Shown: positions 9,147 to 16,895 of the stretch, piece by piece | How the letters are laid out: every line of letters begins with the position of its first letter | Position numbering within the stretch: position 1 is the stretch's first letter | DNA from: Rathayibacter sp. VKM Ac-2856 | GTDB lineage: Bacteria; Actinomycetota; Actinomycetes; Actinomycetales; Microbacteriaceae | Reading direction: 5' to 3' | Assembly (NCBI RefSeq): GCF_013205055.1 | Contig: NZ_JABMLF010000004.1 | Span: 1 to 64,000 of the forward strand | Length of the DNA stretch: 64,000 bases | Notes under the pieces: model-generated | Told to the model about the DNA's origin: nothing | What the model saw: the letters and a program-made list of their open reading frames with translations, nothing else | The model's database searches: none | Translations under genes and position numbers: made by a program

Positions 9147-10064
9147 TCACGCCCAGGCGCGCAGCGCCTCGCGGTTGACGGCCTGGTCGTCGCGGCGCTC
9201 GTCGCGGAACGCGGCGATGTCGGCGTCGGGCGCGTTGAGGACGTCCTGCTCGACGACGACCCAGCCGTCGTAGCCCTGGGCGTCGATCGCGGTCATCACC
9301 GCGTCGAGGTCGATGTCGCCGCGGCCGAAGGCGACGAAGGATCCGGAGGACCAGACCTCGCGCATCCCGCCGCCGGCCGCCAGGACCCGGCGCAGCTCGG
9401 CGACGTCGACGTCCTTCAGGTGCAGGTGGTTGATCCGCGAGCCCCAGCGCTCGACGGCCGCGACCGGGTCGCCGCCGCCGATCAGCAGGTGACCGGTGTC
9501 GAGGGTGAGGCCGATGTCGACGGCGCCGAGGAACCGGTCGATCTCCTCGGGCGACTCGATGTACGTGCCGGCGTGGTGGTGGAAGGTGGGCTCGAAGCCG
9601 GCGGCGCGGACGGCGGCGGCGGCGCGCCCCGCGTTCGCGACCAGCCGCGACCAGCGGGCGTCGTCGAGCGGGTCGGCGCTCGCTCCGCGGCCGGGCGAGG
9701 AGCGCCGGACGCCGGAGCCGTCGTCGGCCAGGGTCGGCAGCGGGAGTCGCGCGGGGCCGTGCTCGGACGCCTCGGAGAAGAGGCGGAGCGCGGCGTCGAG
9801 CTCGGGGAGCGACGCCTCGAAGGCCTCGTCGTCCGAGAAGGGCAGCTGGATCCAGCCGCCGGCGATGTCGAGGCCCGAGCGCTCGAGTCGCGTCCGCAGG
9901 GCGGAACCGCGACCCAGGTAGCCGGCCGGCCCGAGATCGACGCCGGTGTAGCCCGCCTCGGCGAGCACGTCGATGAGGTCGTCGGGCGAGACCACGTCGG
10001 AGCCCGCCGGGGTGAGCTCGAAGACGCCGAAGCTGACGGGAGCGCCCGCGACCGCGGCCTTCAT
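9147..10064 (-). CDS. IolE-like inosose dehydratase / sugar phosphate isomerase
   Basis: TIM-barrel protein of 305 residues in the sugar phosphate isomerase/epimerase superfamily. FEPTFHHHAGTYIESPEEIDRFL near 165-187 and LTLDTGHLLIGGGDP, INHLHLKDVD and WVVVEQDV form the metal-binding barrel rim as in inosose dehydratase. IolE removes water from scyllo-inosose in the second step of the pathway. It starts the leftward operon with iolG and hyi, so assignment to iolE is likely, though IolH/IolI relatives share the same motifs. It ends 55 bp before iolG. The region 10065-10292 holds its promoter and operators. Confidence 0.78.
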   Translation of the reverse strand: MKAAVAGAPVSFGVFELTPAGSDVVSPDDLIDVLAEAGYTGVDLGPAGYLGRGSALRTRLERSGLDIAGGWIQLPFSDDEAFEASLPELDAALRLFSEASEHGPARLPLPTLADDGSGVRRSSPGRGASADPLDDARWSRLVANAGRAAAAVRAAGFEPTFHHHAGTYIESPEEIDRFLGAVDIGLTLDTGHLLIGGGDPVAAVERWGSRINHLHLKDVDVAELRRVLAAGGGMREVWSSGSFVAFGRGDIDLDAVMTAIDAQGYDGWVVVEQDVLNAPDADIAAFRDERRDDQAVNREALRAWA

Positions 10065-10149
10065 CGCGCCCCTGGGGACGCGGAGCGCACGGCGGCGCGG
10101 GGGATCATCTGGACCATACGACGGTGTACAACTCCTCGGGGAAACGGCC

Positions 10150-10166
10150 TTGTAATGTCGTTACAA
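10150..10166. promoter_or_regulatory. Palindromic operator in iolE-gntR control region
   Basis: Perfect inverted repeat TTGTAA-tgtcg-TTACAA between the divergent iolE-like gene (start 10064) and the GntR gene (start 10293). Its core AATGTCGTTACAATAG closely matches AATGTCAATACATAG at 5965-5979 in front of the inositol importer, so both are probably bound by the same regulator. Inference; the natural candidate is the adjacent GntR protein. Confidence 0.6.
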
Positions 10167-10196
10167 TAGCACAAGCGCTTCCGCGATCCGGGGCTG

Positions 10197-10208
10197 TTGT
10201 CCGGACAA
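10197..10208. promoter_or_regulatory. Second short palindrome in the iolE-gntR control region
   Basis: Perfect 12-bp palindrome TTGTCCGGACAA, 30 bp from the previous operator and 84 bp before the GntR start. It could be a second operator or chance; no matching copy was seen at other inositol promoters. Confidence 0.35.
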
Positions 10209-10292
10209 TGGCACCGACTGCCGTGCGGCTGACGTGCGCTGCATAATGTAGTGACGCCGACGGGGGTCGAGTCGGCCGACGGAGGGCACGGG

Positions 10293-11057
10293 ATGGCGCT
10301 GCAGGAGGAGCACGCGCTCCCGATGGACCTGTTCATGGACCTCGACCGCTCCGGACCGATCCCCCTCTACCACCAGATCGCGACGCGGCTCGAGCGGGCC
10401 ATCCTCGACGAGATCCTCCCGGCCGGCTCCCGGCTCGAGAACGAGGTGTCGCTCGGCAACCGGCTGGGCATGTCCCGGCCGACCATCCGCCGCGCCATCC
10501 AGGACCTCGTCGACAAGGGCCTCCTCGTCCGCCGCCGCGGCATCGGCACCCAGGTCGTGCACGGCAGGGTCACCCGGAACGTCGAGCTGACCAGCCTGTT
10601 CGAGGACCTCCAGCGCTCGGGCCAGAGCCCCACGACCAGCACCCTCTCCTCCACGGTCGGCGAGGCCGACGACAGGACGGCCGAGGCGCTCGGCGTCGAC
10701 GTCGGCTCACCCGTCCTGCACCTCGTGCGGCTGCGCTCCGCCGACGGCGTGCCGCTCGCCGTGCTCGACAACACGCTGCCGGCCGACTTCGTCGACCTCG
10801 ACCTCGGCGCCCTCGAGACGCACGGGCTCTACCAGCTGCTCCGTGCCCGCGGAGTGGCGATGCGCGTCGCGAAGCAGCGGATCGGCGCCCGCGCCACCAC
10901 GCCCCGCGAGGCGCAGCTGCTCGACCTGCGCAAGGGCGCCGCGGTCCTCACGATGACCCGCACCGCCTTCGACAACTCCGGCCGCGCCGTCGAGTATGGC
11001 CGCCACTGCTACCGCCCCGACCTCTACTCCTTCGAGATCACCCTCGTCGACCGCTGA
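10293..11057 (+). CDS. GntR family (UTRA-type) transcriptional regulator, probable inositol regulator
   Basis: DNA-binding repressor of 254 residues. The N-terminal winged helix shows IPLYHQIATRLERAIL, then the recognition region MSRPTIRRAIQDLVDKGLLVRRRGIGTQV. The C-terminal half is a UTRA ligand-binding domain (SPVLHLVRLR, LYQLLRARG, then REAQLLDL and the typical ending VEYGRHCYRPDLYSFEI). The ATG at 10293 follows GGAGG at 10281-10285; an in-frame GTG at 10251 has no such box, and an ATG at 10323 is a less likely alternative. Placed divergently from the iolE-like operon, it probably plays the IolR role, sensing an inositol intermediate and binding the palindromes at 10150 and 5965. Confidence 0.85.
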   Translation: MALQEEHALPMDLFMDLDRSGPIPLYHQIATRLERAILDEILPAGSRLENEVSLGNRLGMSRPTIRRAIQDLVDKGLLVRRRGIGTQVVHGRVTRNVELTSLFEDLQRSGQSPTTSTLSSTVGEADDRTAEALGVDVGSPVLHLVRLRSADGVPLAVLDNTLPADFVDLDLGALETHGLYQLLRARGVAMRVAKQRIGARATTPREAQLLDLRKGAAVLTMTRTAFDNSGRAVEYGRHCYRPDLYSFEITLVDR

Positions 11058-11097
11058 CCGCGGGCGCAGCCGCTGCACGCGGACGTGGACGCGCTCC

Positions 11098-11192
11098 ATG
11101 CTGGTCGAGTAGCCGCGGAGCGGCGTATCGAGACCCGCCCGCTGCAGAACGGTGGATCTCGATACGCCCTCTGCGAGGGCTACTCGATCAGC
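11098..11192. repeat. Family A repeat pair (TCGATACGCC element, inverted pair)
   Basis: Two inverted copies of a ~40-bp element, ATGCTGGTCGAGTAGCC...GGCGTATCGAGACC (11098-11137) and GGATCTCGATACGCC...GGCTACTCGATCAGC (11154-11192), separated by 16 bp. The same element recurs at 29.3-29.6, 30.7, 30.9, 35.4, 37.2 and 47.6-48.1 kb. It fills the gap between the GntR gene and the next small gene. Confidence 0.85.
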
Positions 11193-11248
11193 GTGGGCCG
11201 ACGCGCCCCCTGCATCGGCGGGCGCACGCGCTCCCTGCCGCCGGGGCG

Positions 11249-11464
11249 TCAGTCGCCGTCGCGGCGGAGGCGGGCCTCGCGGCCGGCGATGTGCACGCCG
11301 AGGCCGGTCGTGCCCGCGGCGAACGCGGCGAGCAGGCCGAGGAAGGCGATCTCGACTCCCGCGCCGTAGGCGAACGCCGACACGACGAGCGCGATCGCCG
11401 CCAGCACCACCAGGACCGCGCCGGCGATCTCGCCCCCGCTCGACCGCCTCAGCACGTCCCGCAT
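11249..11464 (-). CDS. Small two-helix membrane protein, unknown function
   Basis: A 71-residue protein with two clear hydrophobic stretches, AGAVLVVLAAIALVVSAFAYG and VEIAFLGLLAAFAAGTTGLG, joined by a short loop. A basic, Arg-rich tail follows. Such two-helix proteins are common in actinobacteria and have no assigned function. The ATG at 11464 follows a G-rich stretch. It lies between a repeat pair and a rightward gene, with no obvious partner. Membrane location is visible; nothing more can be said. Confidence 0.55.
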   Translation of the reverse strand: MRDVLRRSSGGEIAGAVLVVLAAIALVVSAFAYGAGVEIAFLGLLAAFAAGTTGLGVHIAGREARLRRDGD

Positions 11465-11592
11465 GCCCCCAGGATGCGCCGCGGGCGCGACGGCCGCAAG
11501 GCGTCCCGGGTGAACGGAGGACGAGCGCTAGACGCCCGGGCCGCTCCCCGCAAGCCCGAGAGAAGACCGCCCGCCGTCGTCAGACTGAGGAG

Positions 11593-11940
11593 ATGCAGCA
11601 GCTGACCTACGCCTCCAAGAGCATCGTCACCACCGATGCGGTCACCGAGGCGCTCCTCGACCTCGTGACCGCGATCGACCGGCAGGAGCACTCGGAGGCG
11701 GTGTGCGTGCCCGCCTTCACCGACGAGGGCGTGCTCATCGAGGCGAAGATGACGCTCGACGCGAGCAGCGAGCTCGTGGTCGTGCCGGTCGAGCAGACCA
11801 TCGGCGACAGCGCCGCGGCGGACGAGGCGGTCGCCAAGGCCGTCGAGGACATCCGCTCGCGGATCAAGGACAACCGCCGCACCATCGCGCGACCCGTCGT
11901 CGAGCCGGAGCCGGAGCCCTACGACTACGAGGAGTTCTGA
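11593..11940 (+). CDS. Small acidic hypothetical protein
   Basis: A 115-residue protein without recognised domain. It is rich in Asp and Glu, has no signal peptide or membrane segment, and ends in a Pro-Glu repeat tail (PVVEPEPEPYDYEEF). Codon use and the GC-rich third positions look coding. The ATG at 11593 is directly preceded by GAGGAG, which would give an unusually short spacing, so the start is somewhat uncertain; no better in-frame ATG is seen. It stands alone between a small membrane protein and a convergent amidohydrolase gene. Confidence 0.55.
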   Translation: MQQLTYASKSIVTTDAVTEALLDLVTAIDRQEHSEAVCVPAFTDEGVLIEAKMTLDASSELVVVPVEQTIGDSAAADEAVAKAVEDIRSRIKDNRRTIARPVVEPEPEPYDYEEF

Positions 11941-11963
11941 GCCCTGAGCCCGCGGCGCAGCTC

Positions 11964-13241
11964 CTAGCCCAGTCGCCCGTCGAGGTCCTTCACCACGCGG
12001 CCGGACTGCAGCACCGCCCGCACCGCTGACGGGTCGGCGAGCGCGGTGACGTCGGCCAGCGGATCCGCGTCGGTCAGCACCAGATCGGCCAGCTTGCCCG
12101 GCTCGACCGAGCCGAGGTGCTCGTCGAGCCCGAGCAGCTGCGCGCCGCCGAGGGTCCCGGCGCGCAGGGCCTCGAGCGGCGTGAGTCCCACCGCCACCAG
12201 CTGCGCCAGCTCGGTGAGGTTGCGGCCGTGCGGGTGCACGCCCGCGTCCGTGCCGAGCGCGAGCGGGACTCCCGCCGCGACGGCCCGGCGGACCGAGTCG
12301 AGGCCGCGCTCGCGCAGCAGCTCGCGCTGCCGCATCCGCTCGGCCGTGGTCGTCGCGGGGTCGAACTCGCGGACCAGGATGCTCAACGTCGGAACGAGCG
12401 TCGTCCCGCGCTCGATCATCAGCGCGATCGTCTCGTCGCCGAGGTCGTAGCCGTGCTCGATGCTCGTCGCCCCGCCCAGCACGGCGGCGCGCGCGGCGTC
12501 GTCCGACAGCGCGTGCGCCGTGATCGGCCGGCCGCCGCGCTCGGCGAGCAGGCTCGCGATCAGGCCGACCTGCTCCTGCGTGATGCCGACGTCGCGCGCG
12601 TCGTCGTTGGGCGAGCCGAGGCCGCCCGAGGTGGCGACCTTGATCACGTCGGCACCGGTGCGCACGAGCGTCCGGACCATCCGCACGACGTCCTCGTCCG
12701 TGTCCACGAGCCCCGGCGCGGGCATGCCCGGCCGCACGGCCCAGGCCGGCAGCGAGCCGTTGCGGTGGTGCGGATCGGCGTGGCCGCCCGTCGGCGAGAG
12801 CATCGCGATCGCGAGGTGCAGGCGCGGGCCCGCCACGGCGCCGCGCGCCACGGCCTCGCGGTAGCCCGGCGACAGCCCGTCGAGGTCGCGCGCGGTGGTC
12901 ACTCCCGCGTCGAGCGTGCGGCGGAGAAGACCGGCGATCTCGAGGACGTCCTCCTCCGGGAAGCGCTGGCGCGCCGTCTCCGGAGCGACCGGCACCATCG
13001 CGAGGTGGACGTGCACGTCGACGAAGCCCGGCAGCAGGAACGCGCCGGTCACGTCGACCGTGCGGCCCTCGGGCGCGGTGTCACCGGCCGTCCGGCGCGG
13101 TCCGGCGTAGGCGATCACGCCGTCGCGGATCTCGACCTCGGAGTCCTCGAGCGCGGGGGCGCCGGTGCCGTCGACGAGCGTCGCGCCGACGAGGCGGAGG
13201 ACGCCCTCGGCGACGGGGGTGGTCGGCAGGCGGGGGGTCAT
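11964..13241 (-). CDS. Amidohydrolase family protein (imidazolonepropionase/prolidase-like)
   Basis: Metal-dependent hydrolase of 425 residues. The HVH metal motif is at 77-79 in LLPGFVDVHVHLAM. Later ligands are visible as DVIKVATSGG (possible carboxylated Lys), ITAHALSDDAARAA, SIEHGYDL and LALGTDAGVHPHG. The flanking small beta-domain begins LVGATLVDGTGAPALED. Relatives hydrolyse peptides such as Xaa-Arg or cyclic amides. It is the last gene of the leftward peptide-importer operon and overlaps the DppF-like gene by 4 bases, so the imported compound is probably its substrate. Confidence 0.85.
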   Translation of the reverse strand: MTPRLPTTPVAEGVLRLVGATLVDGTGAPALEDSEVEIRDGVIAYAGPRRTAGDTAPEGRTVDVTGAFLLPGFVDVHVHLAMVPVAPETARQRFPEEDVLEIAGLLRRTLDAGVTTARDLDGLSPGYREAVARGAVAGPRLHLAIAMLSPTGGHADPHHRNGSLPAWAVRPGMPAPGLVDTDEDVVRMVRTLVRTGADVIKVATSGGLGSPNDDARDVGITQEQVGLIASLLAERGGRPITAHALSDDAARAAVLGGATSIEHGYDLGDETIALMIERGTTLVPTLSILVREFDPATTTAERMRQRELLRERGLDSVRRAVAAGVPLALGTDAGVHPHGRNLTELAQLVAVGLTPLEALRAGTLGGAQLLGLDEHLGSVEPGKLADLVLTDADPLADVTALADPSAVRAVLQSGRVVKDLDGRLG

Positions 13242-14101
13242 GCGGTCTCCTTCGAGGGCACCGCCGCGGTGCCGGTGAGGCTGAAGCCCGGCGAGCCGGG
13301 GTCGGCGTCGAGGAGGCGGCGGGTGTACCAGTGCTGGGGGTCGGCGTAGATCCGCTCGACCGGGCCGGCCTCGACGACCTCGCCGCGGTAGAGCACCACG
13401 ACCTCGTCGCTGACCCGCTGGACGACGGCCAGGTTGTGCGAGATGAACATCATCGTCAGGCCGAGCGACTCCTTGATGCCCGCGAGCAGATCGAGGATCT
13501 GGCCCTGGACCGAGACGTCGAGGGCCGAGGTGATCTCGTCGGCGATGACGAAGGTCGGGTCGATGATCAGCCCGCGCGCGATCGCGACGCGCTGGCGCTG
13601 CCCGCCGGAGAACTCGTGCGGGAACCGGTGCCGCATGTCGGCGCTGAGCCCGACGCGCTCGAGCCAGGCGACGATCAGCTCCTCGTGGCGGCCGACGCGG
13701 GCGCGGACCGGGTCGATCGCCTCCGCGAGGGTCTGCGCGATGGTCCGCCGCGGCGAGAGGGAGGAGTACGGGTCCTGCGGGATCATCTGCGTGCGCCGGC
13801 GGTAGTCGCGCATCGCCGCGCGGTTCGCGGCGACGAGGTCGACGCCGTCCACGCTCGCCGTGCCGGCTGCGGCGCGGACCGAGCCGACCAGCACCTTCGC
13901 GAGGGTCGACTTGCCGGAGCCGGACTCGCCGACCACGCCGACCGTCCGCCCGCGCTCGACCCGCAGGTCGACGCCGTGCAGCACCTTCGCGTGCCCGAAC
14001 ACCACGTCGAGACCGCGGACGTCGACCATCGCGGTCGGCTCCGCGGCGGGGATCGCGGCGGCGGGGATTGCGGCGGAGGGGATCCCGGCGGCGGCGCTCA
14101 C
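13238..14101 (-). CDS. Peptide-type ABC importer ATP-binding protein (DppF/OppF-like)
   Basis: ATPase of the peptide/opine/nickel family, 287 residues. Walker A GESGSGKST follows TVGVV near residue 58; the signature FSGGQRQRVAIARG and Walker B VIADEITSALDV are intact; and the C-terminal VVEAGPVERIYADPQHWYTRRLL is typical of OppF/DppF. An Ala/Pro/Ile-rich N-terminal 25 residues made of repeats (IPAAAIPAAE) looks dispensable. It pairs with the second ATPase domain, which here is fused to the permease gene next door (14098-15813). The overlap with that gene is 4 bases. Confidence 0.9.
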   Translation of the reverse strand: MSAAAGIPSAAIPAAAIPAAEPTAMVDVRGLDVVFGHAKVLHGVDLRVERGRTVGVVGESGSGKSTLAKVLVGSVRAAAGTASVDGVDLVAANRAAMRDYRRRTQMIPQDPYSSLSPRRTIAQTLAEAIDPVRARVGRHEELIVAWLERVGLSADMRHRFPHEFSGGQRQRVAIARGLIIDPTFVIADEITSALDVSVQGQILDLLAGIKESLGLTMMFISHNLAVVQRVSDEVVVLYRGEVVEAGPVERIYADPQHWYTRRLLDADPGSPGFSLTGTAAVPSKETA

Positions 14102-15813
14102 GAGCGCACCTCCGGCGGCGTCGGCACGGTCACGACCGGCGTCGCGGCGAGCAGCTGCCTCGTGTAGGGATGCGTCACGGTCTCCTCCGAGAGATGGGCG
14201 ATGTCCTCGATCCGCTCGACGACGCGGCCGTCCTTCATCACGAGGACGCGGTCGCAGAGCGCCCGGACTACGCCGAGGTCGTGCGAGATGAAGAGCACGG
14301 CGGTGCCGGAGTCCTCGTTCATCCGCTTGAGCACCGACAGCACCTCGCGCTGCACCGTCACGTCGAGCGCCGTGGTGGGCTCGTCGGCGATCAGCAGGTC
14401 GGGCTTCGCGCTCATCGCCGAAGCGATCATCGCGCGCTGCTTCATGCCGCCGGAGAGCTGGTGCGGGTACTGCCGCAGCCGCCCCTCGGGGTCGGAGAGC
14501 ATCACCGAGCGGAAGCCGCGCAGCAGCAGGTCGAGCGCGGCCCGGCGCGAGTGGCGCAGGCGGATCCGCAGCACGTCCGAGAGCTGGGTGCCGAGGACCA
14601 TCGCCGGGTTCAGCGCGGTGCCCGGGTCCTGGTAGATCAGGCCGATCTTCGCGGCGAGCACCCGGTCCGGGACGGGGCCGAGCAGGTCGGTGCCGCCGAG
14701 CTCGAGCCGGCGCGCGGAGGCCTCGAGGCCCTCGCCGAGCAGCTTCGCGACCACCGAGGCGGTCAGCGACTTGCCCGAGCCGGACTCGCCGACGATGCCG
14801 AGCACCTCGCCGCGGCGGATCGTGAAGGAGAGGTCGGAGACGAGCTCGCGACCGGTCGCGCCGTGGCGCACCGTGATGCCGTCGGCGACGAGCACGGCGT
14901 CGGCGGGAACGGCGATCGCGGACTCGCCGCTCGCCCGCGTCATCCGGGCCCGGGTCGTGTTCGAGCGGGGGTTCGCCGCCGCCGCCAGCCCGTCGCCGAC
15001 GAGCAGCGCCGCGAAGGAGGCGACCGTGAGCGCGAGGGCCGGGCCGAGGATGACGACCGGGTTCACCGAGATCCGGCTCAGCCCGTCGTTCAGGAGCGTG
15101 CCCCAGTCGAAGGCGGGCGTCTGCGCGCCGAGGCCGATGAAGGAGAGGCCGGAGATCTCGACGAGCGCGCCGGAGAAGGCGCCGGCGACGAGGATCAGCG
15201 TCGGCTCGGCCATGTTCGGCAGCACGTGGCGCAGGGCGACGAGGTGGGTCGGGACGCCGGTCAGACGGGCGGTGGTGACGTACTCGCTCGCGGCGATCTT
15301 CGACGCGAGATTGGCCGTGAGCCGCGCGAATCCGGCGATGTTGGCGACCGCGATCGCGACCACCACCTGCACCACGCCCTGGCCGAGGATCGCGGCGACG
15401 ATGATCGCGACGAGCATCGTCGGGTAGCTGACGGCCAGCTCGATCGCGCGCAGCCCGAGCTCGCGGATCCGGCGCGGGGCGAGCCAGACGCCGATGCCGA
15501 TCGCGATGCCGATGATCGCCGAGAGCACGGTCGCGGCGAGCGCCATCAGCACGGTCGAGCGGGTGGCGACGAGGGTGCGCGCGAGCATGTCGCGGCCGAG
15601 GGTGTCGGTGCCGAGCGGGTGCTCGGGGGTCGAGCCGAGGCTGGGGCTGCCGCCGAGTCCGGTGGCCTGGCCCTCGAGCGCGATCGGGGCGATCAGCGCG
15701 GTGAGGGCGATGACGCCGAGCAGCGCGAGGCCGATGACCAGCCCGGGGTTCCAGGCGAAGGTGCGGGCGCGGGGCGGGGCGAGGCCGCGGACGGCGGTGG
15801 GGGACTCAGCCAC
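14098..15813 (-). CDS. Fused DppC-type permease and DppD-type ATPase
   Basis: A 571-residue fusion. Residues 1-285 are a DppC-like permease: an N-terminal helix, HPLGTDTLGRDMLAR, the EAA loop region ASEYVTTARLTGVPTHLVALRHVLPN, and GLSFIGLGAQTPAFDWGTLL. Residues about 305-571 are an ATPase with Walker A GESGSGKSL, signature LSGGMKQRAMIA, Walker B LLIADEPTTALDV and a THPYTRQLLAA ending. Such permease-ATPase fusions are known in actinobacterial peptide importers. The GTG at 15813 overlaps the DppB-like gene by 8 bases. Together with 13238-14101 and 15806-16849 this completes one importer. Confidence 0.9.
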   Translation of the reverse strand: MAESPTAVRGLAPPRARTFAWNPGLVIGLALLGVIALTALIAPIALEGQATGLGGSPSLGSTPEHPLGTDTLGRDMLARTLVATRSTVLMALAATVLSAIIGIAIGIGVWLAPRRIRELGLRAIELAVSYPTMLVAIIVAAILGQGVVQVVVAIAVANIAGFARLTANLASKIAASEYVTTARLTGVPTHLVALRHVLPNMAEPTLILVAGAFSGALVEISGLSFIGLGAQTPAFDWGTLLNDGLSRISVNPVVILGPALALTVASFAALLVGDGLAAAANPRSNTTRARMTRASGESAIAVPADAVLVADGITVRHGATGRELVSDLSFTIRRGEVLGIVGESGSGKSLTASVVAKLLGEGLEASARRLELGGTDLLGPVPDRVLAAKIGLIYQDPGTALNPAMVLGTQLSDVLRIRLRHSRRAALDLLLRGFRSVMLSDPEGRLRQYPHQLSGGMKQRAMIASAMSAKPDLLIADEPTTALDVTVQREVLSVLKRMNEDSGTAVLFISHDLGVVRALCDRVLVMKDGRVVERIEDIAHLSEETVTHPYTRQLLAATPVVTVPTPPEVRS

Positions 15814-16849
15814 GCTGCTCTCCGAGGGTTCGCGGGTCGATCAGACCCAGGACGACGTCGATCACGAGCGTGATCACGAGGGAGATGAGCCCGATCACGA
15901 AGACGGCCGCGCGGATCACCGGGTAGTCCTTGTCGATCGCGATGGCCTGCACGATCACGCCGCCGAGTCCGGGCCAGGCGAAGACCGCCTCGGTGATCAG
16001 CGCCGAGCCGAGCAGGGCGGTGAGGATGATGCCCGAGAGCGTCAGAGCCGTGGTCAGCAGGTTGGGCAGCATGTGCTTCGCGTAGAGGGTGAGCGCGGGC
16101 AGCCGCCAGCCGCGGGCGGTGCGCATGTAGTCCTGCTCGAGGATCACCGCGGTCTCGCGGCGGACGATGCGGGCGACGGAGCAGGTGCCGCCGACGGTGA
16201 GCGAGGCGATCGGGAGGATCGCGGCGGTGCCGAAGTCGTAGGCCGGCGAGTACGCGGGCGGCAGCACCTTCAGCAGCACCGCGAAGACGACGACGAAGCC
16301 GGTCGCGAGCACGTACGTCGGGATCGAGGAGATCAGCCCGGTGACCGTGCTGAACACCGCGTCGAGCCAGCGGCGGCGGTCGCCGCGGGTCGCGACTCCG
16401 ACGGCCGTGCCGAGCGCGATGCCGAGCACGAGCAGGAGCAGCACGGCCGAGATCGTGATGGTCAGCGTGTACGGCACGGCCGTCATCACGAGGTCCATCG
16501 CGGGGATGGAGTAGCGGTAGGAGGCGCCGAAGTCGCCCTGCAGCACGCCGGCGAGGTAGGTCCAGAGCTGTGCGGGCAGCGGCTGGTCGAGGCCGAGCTG
16601 GGTGCGGACGAGCTCGACCTGGTCGAGCGAGGCCGCCTCCCCCGCGATGGCGATGGCCGGGTCGCCGGGGATGAGCTGCACGATCAGGAAGGTGACCAGC
16701 ACGAGCAGCGCGAGGTTGACGATCAGGCCGAGCGCGCGGCGGAGGAGGAACCTCCGCCACGCGCCGCCGAGGGTGCCGGCCCGGACGGCGCCGGGGCCGG
16801 ACGCCCCCGCGCCGGACGACGCGAGAGTGGTGGCGGTCGTGGTGCTCAT
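15806..16849 (-). CDS. Peptide-type ABC importer permease (DppB-like)
   Basis: Permease of 347 residues with six membrane segments. Diagnostic DppB features: a first helix followed by LIPGDPAIAIAG, RTQLGLDQPLPAQLWTYLAGVLQGDFGASYRY, ISSIPTYVLA and the EAA-type loop EQDYMRTARGWRLPALTLYAKHMLPN. The C-terminus ends with GLIDPRTL as in most DppB proteins. The N-terminal 30 residues are a low-complexity Ala/Gly/Ser lead. It follows the binding-protein gene by 46 bp in the leftward operon. Confidence 0.9.
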   Translation of the reverse strand: MSTTTATTLASSGAGASGPGAVRAGTLGGAWRRFLLRRALGLIVNLALLVLVTFLIVQLIPGDPAIAIAGEAASLDQVELVRTQLGLDQPLPAQLWTYLAGVLQGDFGASYRYSIPAMDLVMTAVPYTLTITISAVLLLLVLGIALGTAVGVATRGDRRRWLDAVFSTVTGLISSIPTYVLATGFVVVFAVLLKVLPPAYSPAYDFGTAAILPIASLTVGGTCSVARIVRRETAVILEQDYMRTARGWRLPALTLYAKHMLPNLLTTALTLSGIILTALLGSALITEAVFAWPGLGGVIVQAIAIDKDYPVIRAAVFVIGLISLVITLVIDVVLGLIDPRTLGEQRG

Positions 16850-16895
16850 CGCTTCATCTCCTCAGATCGTCCGGCTCGGGTGCGTGCTCAGCGGA

